Source: Opitutus sp.
Lineage (GTDB): Bacteria; Verrucomicrobiota; Verrucomicrobiia; Opitutales; Opitutaceae
Assembly: GCA_025361365.1 (NCBI GenBank)
Contig: JANYAM010000138.1
Span: forward strand, 1-37,860
Direction: 5' to 3'
Length of the DNA: 37,860 nucleotides
Shown here: positions 14,866-24,683 of the stretch, in pieces
How positions within the stretch are numbered: the first letter of the stretch is position 1
How the letters are laid out: each line of letters starts with the position of its first letter
Translations under genes and position numbers: made by a program
Notes under the pieces: generated by a model
The model's database searches: none
Told to the model about the DNA's origin: nothing
The model's input: the letters and a program-made list of their open reading frames with translations, nothing else

Positions 14866-17280
14866 TCAGTCCGTGCGGAGGGCCACGAGGGGGTCCAGTT
14901 TCGCGGCGCGCCAGGCGGGGATCAGGATGGCCAGGGTCGCGGCGACGGCGACGACGGCCGCCGCGAGCAGGAGCGGCAGGGCGGTGAGGCCGTCCATGCC
15001 GTAGACGAGCTTCTTCAGCACGGAGGCCAGGGCGAGACTGCCGCCGAGGCCAAGCAGGAGCCCGACCGCGACCCAGCGCAGGCCCTGGCCGAAGACCAGC
15101 CGGAGGATGTCGCCGCCGACCGCCCCGATCGCGAGGCGCACGCCGATTTCACGGGTGCGCTGCACGATTTGATAGCTGAGCGTGCCGTAGAGGCCGACCG
15201 CCACGAGCCCGAGCCCGGTGGCCATGAAGAAATCGACGACGCCGGCGACGGCGCGCTCACCGGCGGTGGAGTCGCGCACGACCTGGTTGAGGGTGCGGAT
15301 GTTCTCCAGCGGGAGCTCGTGGTCGAGGCCGGCGACGGTGGAGCGCAGCAGCGGGGTCAGGAAGGAAGCGGGCTGGGTGGAGCGCAGGTTGATGTGCAGG
15401 CTGTTGCCCCAATGGCCCAGCGGGGTGGTATACATCTCGGGCTGGATCTTGGCCGTGGCGTTATACTGGCGGACATCCTCGACGACCCCGACCACCGTGG
15501 CGGTATACCACGGATCCTTCGCCTGGTTGGCGCGGAAGACCTGCCCGATCGGGTCCTTGTTCGGCCAGCACTTCTCGACAAAGGCGCGGTTGACGACGAC
15601 CCCGAGGTGGCCGTCCTTGCCCATGTCGTCGGCGGGCGTGAGGTTGCGGCCGCGCACGAGCTTGATGCCCATGGTATCAAAATAACCGGCGGTGATGGAG
15701 GAGCGCTCGACGCTGGTCCGGCGCTGCGCGGGATCGTAGGCCTCGTCGTTGACGAGCGCGTCGGTGTTGCTGCCGCCCTCGAGCGGGAGCTTGGAGGTCA
15801 GGCCGACGGCGGTGACGCCGGGGAGCGCCGCGAGTTTTTCGGTGAGCGCCGTCCAGAAGCGGACCCGGGCCTCGTTCTCCTTGTAGGTGTCGCCGCGCAG
15901 GCTGAGCCCGGCCGTGATGACGTAGTCGGTGGCGAGGAGTTTGTTCTGCTCGATGATCTTGAAGTAACTGGCGGAGAAAAGGGCGGCGCCGTTGGCGAGC
16001 ACGAACGCGACGGCGATCTGCGCGATGATGAGGGAGCGCAGCATGACATGGCGGGAACGGGAGCCGACGGCCCCGCGCGCGTCGCTGCGGATGATGCCGG
16101 CAAGGGAGGTGCGCGCGGCAGCCAGCGCCGGCGGCAGGCCGGCGAGCAGGGCGGTGAGCAGGCCGGCGCCGGCGGCGAAGAGCACGGCGGTGCCGTCGAC
16201 GGCGAGGGCGGCCTTGCGGGCCGCGGTGGTGGGCGTGATGACCTGCAGCACCTTGATGCCGCCGAAGGCAAAGACCAGGCCGAGTGCGACGCCGAGCGTG
16301 GCGAGCAGCAGGCTTTCAGTGAGGGCGAGCCGGACCAGGCGGGCACGGGTGGCGCCGAGGGCGATCCGCACGCCGAACTCGCCCTGGCGCTGGGCGCTGC
16401 GGGCGAGAAGCATCGAGGCGACGTTGGCGCAGGCGACCAGCAGCACAAGGGCGACGGCGCCGAACAGCATCCAGACCTTCCCGCTGACGTCCTTCGTCAT
16501 CTCCTCGCGCAGGGAGCGCACGAGGAATTCCTTGCGGGTGTTGGAGTCGGGATAAAGTGCGGTCAGCTTCTTGCCGATGGCCTTCACCTCGGCGTCGGCC
16601 GCGCCGACCGTGACACCGGGCTTCAGGCGGGCGACGCCGCAGAGGTAATGGCTGTCCCGCTGCTTGCGCTCCTTCTCGGTGAAACGGTAGGGCAGCCAGA
16701 CCTGGCAGTCCTGGGTGCGCATCCACGGCGCGGCGAACTCGAAGCCGGCGGGCATGATGCCGACCACGGTGGCGTCGGCGCCGTTGAGGCGGATGGTGCG
16801 ACCGATCAGGTTCGGGTCGCCGGCGAAAGTCTGCTGCCAGAGGCTGTGGCTGATGACCGCCACCGGCGCGGCGCCTTCGAGGCAGTCATCGGGCCCGAAG
16901 AAGCGGCCGCGGAACGGCGCGATACCGAAGGTGGGCAGAACCCCGGCCGTGGCCCGCACACCGGTGACGGCTTGCGCATTCTCGAGGCCGATGTTGGCGG
17001 TGCCCGGGGCGTAGACGCCGAAGGATTCAAAGGAGGTGCCTTGCTCGTGCTGGTCGAGGAAGTCCGCCGGGGAGAGGGGCCAACCGCCGTTGCCGCCCGA
17101 CCAGATTTGCACGATCGCGTCGGAGTCGGGGTAGTCGAAGGGATGGACGACGAGAGTCCGCAGCGAACTGAACATGGCGGTCGAGGCGCCGATGCCGACC
17201 GCGAGCGTGAAGGTGGCGATGAAGGCAAAGCCGCGGGCTTTGGCCAGCTGGCGGAGGGCGAGGCGCAGGTCGGTGAGCAT
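14866..17280 (-). CDS. MacB/FtsX-type ABC transporter permease (ADOP-like)
   Basis: 804 aa; MLTDLRLALRQLAKARGFAFIATFTLAVGIGASTAMFSSLRTLVVHPFDYPDSDAIVQIW; two membrane permease modules, no ATPase domain. Confidence 0.88.
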   Translation of the reverse strand: MLTDLRLALRQLAKARGFAFIATFTLAVGIGASTAMFSSLRTLVVHPFDYPDSDAIVQIWSGGNGGWPLSPADFLDQHEQGTSFESFGVYAPGTANIGLENAQAVTGVRATAGVLPTFGIAPFRGRFFGPDDCLEGAAPVAVISHSLWQQTFAGDPNLIGRTIRLNGADATVVGIMPAGFEFAAPWMRTQDCQVWLPYRFTEKERKQRDSHYLCGVARLKPGVTVGAADAEVKAIGKKLTALYPDSNTRKEFLVRSLREEMTKDVSGKVWMLFGAVALVLLVACANVASMLLARSAQRQGEFGVRIALGATRARLVRLALTESLLLATLGVALGLVFAFGGIKVLQVITPTTAARKAALAVDGTAVLFAAGAGLLTALLAGLPPALAAARTSLAGIIRSDARGAVGSRSRHVMLRSLIIAQIAVAFVLANGAALFSASYFKIIEQNKLLATDYVITAGLSLRGDTYKENEARVRFWTALTEKLAALPGVTAVGLTSKLPLEGGSNTDALVNDEAYDPAQRRTSVERSSITAGYFDTMGIKLVRGRNLTPADDMGKDGHLGVVVNRAFVEKCWPNKDPIGQVFRANQAKDPWYTATVVGVVEDVRQYNATAKIQPEMYTTPLGHWGNSLHINLRSTQPASFLTPLLRSTVAGLDHELPLENIRTLNQVVRDSTAGERAVAGVVDFFMATGLGLVAVGLYGTLSYQIVQRTREIGVRLAIGAVGGDILRLVFGQGLRWVAVGLLLGLGGSLALASVLKKLVYGMDGLTALPLLLAAAVVAVAATLAILIPAWRAAKLDPLVALRTD

Positions 17281-17335
17281 GCGCCGGAGAGAACTCCGGG
17301 GCCGCGCCGGGGTTACATAAAAAATCCGGGTGACC

Positions 17336-17806
17336 TCAATACTTCACCTTGTCCGACTTGGCCGCCCAGCCCTTGAAACTGCTCAGCGCGGCGTCTCGCA
17401 GGAAAGGCTGCATCCGGATCGCGCGCTTCTCGGGGGGGAGGGGCACCTGCTGGTAGATGAAGTCGTCGTCGAAGCCGATGGCGGCTGCGTCCGTCCGGGT
17501 GTTGCCATAATAAACCACCGGGATGCGCGCCCAGTAGATCGCCGACAGGCACATCGGGCACGGCTCGCAGCTGGTGTAGAGCTCGCAGTCGGTGAGCTGG
17601 AAGGTCTTCAGGCTCGCGCAGGCGTCGCGGATGGCCGTCACCTCGGCGTGGGCCGTCGGGTCGTTGGTGGAGGTGACGCGGTTGTTGCCGCGGCCGACGA
17701 TCTGGCCCGCCCGGACCACGACGCAGCCGAAGGGCCCGCCGCGGCCGGAGGCCATGCCCTCGTCGGCCAGCCTGATCGCTTCGTGCATGAAATTTTCGTT
17801 ACTCAT
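17336..17806 (-). CDS. Nucleoside/guanine deaminase (CDA fold)
   Basis: 156 aa; PTAHAEVTAIRDAC...LYTSCEPCPMCLSAIYWARIPVVYYGNTRTDAAAIGFDDDFIY; HAE and PCxxC zinc motifs. Confidence 0.88.
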   Translation of the reverse strand: MSNENFMHEAIRLADEGMASGRGGPFGCVVVRAGQIVGRGNNRVTSTNDPTAHAEVTAIRDACASLKTFQLTDCELYTSCEPCPMCLSAIYWARIPVVYYGNTRTDAAAIGFDDDFIYQQVPLPPEKRAIRMQPFLRDAALSSFKGWAAKSDKVKY

Positions 17807-17938
17807 TCACCCGTCATGAGAGCAAAATACCAGCCTGAGGCGAGCCCGGGTTGCTCCTTCCCCCCACGGTCAGGTTAACGAATACCACTCTGGTGCTGAC
17901 AGCGCGGGGCTTCCCGGCTTTGCTATCCCGCTACCAAC

Positions 17939-19531
<1,593 letters not shown>

Positions 19532-19536
19532 TTCTC

Positions 19537-20049
19537 ATGCCGACGACGCTTGCCGCGCTCAATGGCGCCGACCGCCCCGCGTTCACCGCGGCGCTCGGCC
19601 ACCTGTTCGAGCATTCGCCGTGGGTGGCGGGGCAAGGCTGGCTGCGGCGACCCTTCGCCTCCGCCGAGGCCCTGCACGCCGCGCTGTGTGCTGCCATGCG
19701 CGCCGCGCCGGCGGAATGGCAGATGTCGCTCATCAGCGCGCATCCCGACCTCGCCGGGCGCCTGGCGCAGCAAAAGAAGCTCACGGCCGAGTCCAACCGC
19801 GAGCAAGCCAGCGCGGGACTCGACCAGCTGACCGACGCCGAGCTGGCGGAATTCACCCGGCTCAACGACGCCTACAAGGCGAAGTTTGCCTTTCCCTTCA
19901 TCATCTGCGCCCGACTCAACGCCAAGGCCGCCATCCTCGCCGCCATGGCCGCTCGCCTGCCGAACGCGTGGCCGGTCGAGCGCGACACCGCGCTGGCCGA
20001 AATCGAAAAAATCGCGTGGCTTCGACTCACGGATCTTCTGAAAGCTTAG
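19537..20049 (+). CDS. uraD: OHCU decarboxylase
   Basis: 170 aa; FEHSPWVA, LISAHPDLAGRLAQ, LTDAELAEFTRLNDAYKAKFAFPFIICAR. Confidence 0.92.
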   Translation: MPTTLAALNGADRPAFTAALGHLFEHSPWVAGQGWLRRPFASAEALHAALCAAMRAAPAEWQMSLISAHPDLAGRLAQQKKLTAESNREQASAGLDQLTDAELAEFTRLNDAYKAKFAFPFIICARLNAKAAILAAMAARLPNAWPVERDTALAEIEKIAWLRLTDLLKA

Positions 20050-20138
20050 ACAGAATGAACAAAATTAACAGAATCGAAAAAAATCAGGCGGCGGCCTTGG
20101 GCAAAAACGATTCTGTCCATTCTGTTAATTCTGTCTAA
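20046..20138. repeat. Inverted repeat of ACAGAATNAACA-type words spanning the uraD-uraH junction
   Basis: Left arm TTAGACAGAATGAACAAAATTAACAGAATC (20046-20075); right arm GATTCTGTCCATTCTGTTAATTCTGTCTAA (20109-20138). Confidence 0.75.
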
Positions 20139-20148
20139 ACCTGCTCCC

Positions 20149-20493
20149 ATGCCCGGCAAACTCAGCACCCACGTCCTCGACCTCACCACCGGCCGGCCCG
20201 CCGCCGGGATGCGCATCGAGCTTTGGAAAAACGACGGCAAGCACATGCTGCTCAAGGCCGTCACCACCAACGCCGACGGCCGCACCGACGGCCCGCTGCT
20301 GGCCGGCGCCGAGATGGCGGTCGGCAGCTACGAGCTGATTTTCTTTGTGAAAGATTATTTCGTCACGCACCTGGAGGACAGCCCGTTCCTCGACCGCGTG
20401 CCGGTCCGCTTTGCCATCGCCGACGCGGCCGCCGGCTACCACGTCCCACTGCTCGTCACGCCCTGGGCCTACAGCACCTACCGCGGGAGCTGA
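20149..20493 (+). CDS. uraH: 5-hydroxyisourate hydrolase
   Basis: 114 aa; [22 protein letters not shown]...[18 protein letters not shown] (transthyretin-like YRGS C-terminus). Confidence 0.95.
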   Translation: MPGKLSTHVLDLTTGRPAAGMRIELWKNDGKHMLLKAVTTNADGRTDGPLLAGAEMAVGSYELIFFVKDYFVTHLEDSPFLDRVPVRFAIADAAAGYHVPLLVTPWAYSTYRGS

Positions 20494-21128
20494 TGCCCGG
20501 TATGAAACTGAGATGGACAGTTATTGTCGTGATCTCTTTGACGTGGATTGCTGCGCCAGGGGCTAAGGTGGACGATACCTATGACCCGCTCGTTGAATTC
20601 GCCAAGTGGGAAAAGCCTCAACTCTTAGAGCCGGACGTAGCGATCCAAGCAGCAGAAGACGCTGCGAAAATCACGGTATATGAAGGACTGCCTCACCAGT
20701 TGCTCGAAAGCAGAGCCTTTCGTCGTGAGGCTGAGCGCTCGGATGTTCTTTGGGTGCATGGCGTGCCGTTTTACTCAACGCCGATGGAAATCAACCCTAT
20801 AGATCTGAAACTACTGACGGTTCTTTATCTGGATAAGAAATCTCACGAAAAGAGCTCAGCACCCAAGTTGTGTGGCGGCTTTCACCCGGACTACTATGTA
20901 GTTTGGAAAAAGAGGGAAGAGTGGGTCGGAGCCATGATCTGCCTTGGTTGCGCAGAGTGGATATCGCTTAACGATGAGGGTTATCGCTATGAAGATATCT
21001 CCGAGGAGGCACACGATCGGTTGAAGAAAATTCTGCAGAAATATGTGTCTCAGCGCCCTAAGAATGAAATCGCGCACACGGAGAAATTGGTCGATTTGCC
21101 ATCTATGCCGAAAGAAAAGAAAAAATAA
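20493..21128 (+). CDS. Secreted hypothetical protein
   Basis: ATG 20493 or 20502; N-terminal signal KLRWTVIVVISLTWIAAPGA; CGGFHPDYYVVWKKREEWVGAMICLGCAEWISLNDEGYRYEDISEEA. Confidence 0.7.
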   Translation: MPGMKLRWTVIVVISLTWIAAPGAKVDDTYDPLVEFAKWEKPQLLEPDVAIQAAEDAAKITVYEGLPHQLLESRAFRREAERSDVLWVHGVPFYSTPMEINPIDLKLLTVLYLDKKSHEKSSAPKLCGGFHPDYYVVWKKREEWVGAMICLGCAEWISLNDEGYRYEDISEEAHDRLKKILQKYVSQRPKNEIAHTEKLVDLPSMPKEKKK

Positions 21129-21132
21129 CGGC

Positions 21133-22389
21133 ATGTCTTCGATAAAAACCAACGCCGCGCAGCTCCTCGTCTCGATGCTGGACGAGCTCGGCCACCTCAC
21201 GGACGAGCCCGGCCGGCTGACCCGGACCTTCCTGTCCCCAGCCATGCAGCGGGCCAACCGGCTCGTGGGCGATTGTATGCGGGCCGCCGGGCTGCAGGTG
21301 CGGGTGGACTCCGTGGGCAATCTCATCGGCCGTCTTGAAAGCCCGGACCCCAAAGCCAAGACCCTATTGCTCGGCTCGCACCTCGACACCGTGCGCGACG
21401 CCGGCCGGTTCGACGGGCCGCTTGGGGTGCTGCTGCCGATCGTCGCGCTGGCGGATTTAAAGGTTCGCGGCGTGGAGCTGCCGTTCCATGTCGAGGTGCT
21501 CGGTTTCTCTGAGGAGGAGGGCGTGCGTTTTGCCAGTGCCTACCTCGGCAGTGAGGGCTACACCGGCCGGTTGAAACCGGCCACACTGGCGCTGCGCGAT
21601 GCCGCCGGAATTTCCGTTGGCGAGGCGCTAGAGGAATTCAATGGCGGCAAGTTTTCCTTGCCCAAGCCGGCCCACCAGCGCGGCGACCTGCTCGGCTATG
21701 TCGAGGTGCACATCGAGCAGGGCCCGGTGCTCGAGGCGAAGAAACTCGCGGTGGGCGTCGTCTCCGCCATCGCCGGGCAGAGCCGCTTCAAGCTGACTTG
21801 GACCGGGAAGGCCGGCCACGCCGGCACGACGCCGATGGCGCTGCGGCGCGACGCGCTCGCCGGCGCCGCTGAATTCATTGCGGGCGTCGAGGCCATCGCG
21901 CGCCGCATGCCCGGATTGGTGGCGACCGTCGGAGCGCTCACGGTTTCGCCCGGCGCGGCCAATGTTATTTCCGGCGCGGTGGTCCACACCCTGGATGTCC
22001 GGCATGCCGATGACCGCCGGCGTCGCTCGGCGCTGATGGCGATCGGCCGCCTGGCCACGCAGATTGCCGGCCGCCGGAAACTCACTCGCGCCTGGCAACG
22101 CACCCAGGAGAACGGTGCTGTCGCCTGCTCGCCTTCCTTGACCGCCCGGCTCGAACAGAGCGTGAAGGTCGTCCAGGGCAAATCGCTTTCGCTTGTCAGT
22201 GGCGCCGGTCATGACGGCGTGGTGATGTCCACCCTCACGCCGGTCGCCATGCTCTTTGTGCGGTGCCGGGACGGATTGAGTCATCACCCGGACGAATACG
22301 CCTCGCCCAAGGACCTGGCGGTGGCATTGGCAGTGATGACGGATTTCCTGCGGGGACTCGCCACGGATTACACGGATGAACACGGATAA
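21133..22389 (+). CDS. Allantoate amidohydrolase-like M20 hydrolase
   Basis: Start moved to ATG 21133; LLLGSHLDTVRDAGRFDGPLGVL, EVLGFSEEEGVRFASAYLGS, VEVHIEQGPVLEAKKLAVGVVSAIAGQSRFKLTWTGKAGHAGTTPMALRRDAL, SGAGHDGVVMS. Confidence 0.88.
   Translation: MSSIKTNAAQLLVSMLDELGHLTDEPGRLTRTFLSPAMQRANRLVGDCMRAAGLQVRVDSVGNLIGRLESPDPKAKTLLLGSHLDTVRDAGRFDGPLGVLLPIVALADLKVRGVELPFHVEVLGFSEEEGVRFASAYLGSEGYTGRLKPATLALRDAAGISVGEALEEFNGGKFSLPKPAHQRGDLLGYVEVHIEQGPVLEAKKLAVGVVSAIAGQSRFKLTWTGKAGHAGTTPMALRRDALAGAAEFIAGVEAIARRMPGLVATVGALTVSPGAANVISGAVVHTLDVRHADDRRRRSALMAIGRLATQIAGRRKLTRAWQRTQENGAVACSPSLTARLEQSVKVVQGKSLSLVSGAGHDGVVMSTLTPVAMLFVRCRDGLSHHPDEYASPKDLAVALAVMTDFLRGLATDYTDEHG
22362..22389. repeat. Short quasi-tandem CACGGAT repeat at the 3' end of the allC-like gene
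   Basis: CACGGATTA-CACGGATGAA-CACGGATAA; encodes the terminal DYTDEHG and the stop. Confidence 0.7.
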
Positions 22390-22396
22390 CAAAATT

Positions 22397-22446
22397 GGAG
22401 GGCCCAGCTCCAGCTGGGCCGCGGCTCAGCTGGAGCTGAGCCCTCC
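22397..22446. repeat. REPIN-like element, GGAG heads on both ends
   Basis: GGAG-GGCCCAGC-TCCA-GCTGGGCC-GC-GGCTCAGC-TGGA-GCTGAGCC-CTCC; the two stems differ by a compensatory pair. Confidence 0.85.
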
Positions 22447-22467
22447 ACAAGCCAAGGATCAGCGCGG

Positions 22468-23865
22468 ATGAAGCGGCGCGGAAAGAACCTGGTCGAGGCG
22501 ACCGAACCCGAAGTGCTCGACCTCGTGGTCCGGGGCGGCCGCGTCGTGACGCCGGACGGGGTGCAGGCCGCCGAGCTCGGCATTTTGCACGGCAAGATCG
22601 TCCGGCTGGCGCCGGAGGTCACCGACCCGACGCACGCGGAGCTCGATGCGGCCGGCCGTTATGTCTTTCCGGGCATCATCGACGCCCACGTGCATTTCAA
22701 CGAACCCGGCCGGACGGAGTGGGAGGGGCTGGCCCATGGCTCGCTCGCGCTCGCGGCCGGCGGTGGCACGTGCTTCTTCGACATGCCGCTTAATTCCGAG
22801 CCACCGGTGCTGGACGCCGCCGCGCTGCGCGTGAAGCGCGAACTGGCCGAACAGCAGTCGTGCACCGACTTCGCGCTCTGGGGCGGGCTGGTGCCCGGCA
22901 ACCTCGACAAACTCGCCGGGCTGCGCGACGCGGGCGCGATCGGCTTGAAGGCGTTCATGTCGAACAGCGGCATCGACAGTTTCCCGCGCGTCGATGCCAA
23001 GTCGCTTTACGAGGGCATGAAGCGTGCGGCCAAGCTCGGGCTGCTGGTGGCGGTGCACGCGGAGGACGATGTGCTGGCGGCGAAATTCACGGCCGTGCAA
23101 CGGGTCAGGGGCAAGCAGGACGCAAAAGCCTGGCTGGATTCACGCCCGGTCGAGGTGGAATTGGCCGCGATTCGCCAGGCGCTTGAGTTCGCCGGTGAAA
23201 CCGGCTGCGCGCTGCATGTCGTGCACGTCAGCAGTCCGGAGGGTGTTGCGCTCATCACCGAAGCGCGGGCCCAGCGCGTTGATGTGACGGCGGAGACGTG
23301 TTCGCATTATCTTTTGTTGAACGACAAGGACGTCGCGAAGCTCGGCGCCCCGGCCAAATGCGCGCCGCCGATCCGCGACGAGAAGCGCCGGCTGGCGCTG
23401 TGGGCGGAGTTGCGCGCCGGCCACATCCAGACGGTCGGCTCCGATCACTCGCCGTCGCCGCCGGAGATGAAGACCGCCAAGGATTTTTTCGAAATCTGGG
23501 GCGGCATCGCCGGCGTGCAGCATGGTTTCCAGTTGCTGATGAACGAATGTGCGGAGACGGCGGACAAGGATTTGCCGCGGCTGGCGGCGGTGCTGGCGCG
23601 GAATGTCGCGCGCCGTTTCCGGATCGACGACCGCAAGGGCCTGCTGGCCGAGGGGCGCGACGCGGACTTCACGCTGGTCGAGTTCGGCCCCAAGCGGACC
23701 ATCAAGGCGGACGACCTGTGGACCCGCCACCGGATCAGCCCGTATATCGGCCGGGCCACCAAAGCGCGTGTGACCCATACTTATGTCCGCGGCTGCCCCG
23801 CATGGGCTGACGGCGGGGTTGCATCCGGCTCGCCGAAGGGTCAGTTTTTGCGCCCAACCGCGTGA
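22468..23865 (+). CDS. allB: Allantoinase
   Basis: 465 aa; VFPGIIDAHVHFNEPGRTEWEGLAHGSLALAAGGGTCFFDMPLNSEPPVLD, GLKAFMSNSGIDSFP, VHAEDD, HVVHVSSPEGVALI, VGSDHSPSPPEMK. Confidence 0.94.
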   Translation: MKRRGKNLVEATEPEVLDLVVRGGRVVTPDGVQAAELGILHGKIVRLAPEVTDPTHAELDAAGRYVFPGIIDAHVHFNEPGRTEWEGLAHGSLALAAGGGTCFFDMPLNSEPPVLDAAALRVKRELAEQQSCTDFALWGGLVPGNLDKLAGLRDAGAIGLKAFMSNSGIDSFPRVDAKSLYEGMKRAAKLGLLVAVHAEDDVLAAKFTAVQRVRGKQDAKAWLDSRPVEVELAAIRQALEFAGETGCALHVVHVSSPEGVALITEARAQRVDVTAETCSHYLLLNDKDVAKLGAPAKCAPPIRDEKRRLALWAELRAGHIQTVGSDHSPSPPEMKTAKDFFEIWGGIAGVQHGFQLLMNECAETADKDLPRLAAVLARNVARRFRIDDRKGLLAEGRDADFTLVEFGPKRTIKADDLWTRHRISPYIGRATKARVTHTYVRGCPAWADGGVASGSPKGQFLRPTA

Positions 23866-23939
23866 TCATGATCTGTCCTCCTACCTACGCCCAATCGGCT
23901 TTACCCACTCAGGGCTCAACGTAAAACCCTCACCTGACC

Positions 23940-24683
23940 ATGTCCGACCTTTTTGGCCACACCCGCGCCCGCATCGCCGCCCGCCACGCCCTGATCACGC
24001 CGGGCAACCACGTGAACAGCTCGGTGCCGGGCATCACGGGCGCGACGACGGTGGTCCTGATCAACGAGGCCATGGGCGCGAAGTTCGCGCAGCTGCTGGT
24101 GACTTTCACGGCCGACGGCCGCGCCGCGCAACCGGCGAGCGGCACGCAGACGGTCGGCTATGTCATGCACGGCGGCGGTGCCCTGACGGTGGGCAAGGAC
24201 AAGGCGAAGATCCATGAGGGCAGTTTTTTCTACGTGCCCGCCGGCCAGTCATGGAGCCTGGCTTCGCCGAAGGCCGGCACGCAGCTCACGCTTTTTCAGA
24301 AAAAATATGTCGCGCTGCCCGGCACGCCGCTGCCCAAGGCCATCATCGGTGATGTGGCCAAGGTTAAGGGCACGGCGTTCCTCGGCGACCCGGCGGCCAA
24401 CCTGCAGGTGTTGCTGCCCGACGAGCCGGCCTTCGACATGGCGGTGAACATCTTCGCCTACCAGCCGGGCGGCCACCTGCCGTTCGTCGAGGTGCACGTG
24501 ATGGAGCACGGCCTCGTCATGCTCGGTGGCGCGGGCGTCTACCGCCTCGAGGACCGCTGGTATCCGGTGCAGGCGGGCGACGCTATCTGGATGGCGCCGT
24601 ATTGTGCGCAGTGGTTTGTCGCGATGGGCAAGGTCCCGGCGAGCTATCTCTATTACAAGGATGTCAACCGTCCGGCTATTTGA
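23940..24683 (+). CDS. (S)-ureidoglycine aminohydrolase-like cupin
   Basis: 247 aa bicupin; NHVNSSVPGITGATTVVLINEAMGAKF...FNIFAYQPGG-like segment VNIFAYQPGGHLPFVEVHVMEHGLVMLGGAGVYRLEDRWYPVQAGDAIWMAPYCAQWFVAMGK. Confidence 0.88.
   Translation: MSDLFGHTRARIAARHALITPGNHVNSSVPGITGATTVVLINEAMGAKFAQLLVTFTADGRAAQPASGTQTVGYVMHGGGALTVGKDKAKIHEGSFFYVPAGQSWSLASPKAGTQLTLFQKKYVALPGTPLPKAIIGDVAKVKGTAFLGDPAANLQVLLPDEPAFDMAVNIFAYQPGGHLPFVEVHVMEHGLVMLGGAGVYRLEDRWYPVQAGDAIWMAPYCAQWFVAMGKVPASYLYYKDVNRPAI

Noticed and set aside
15169-17376. 735-aa plus-strand ORF opposite the ABC permease
   Set aside because: Antisense shadow ORF of a well-supported ADOP-like permease; no recognisable domain.
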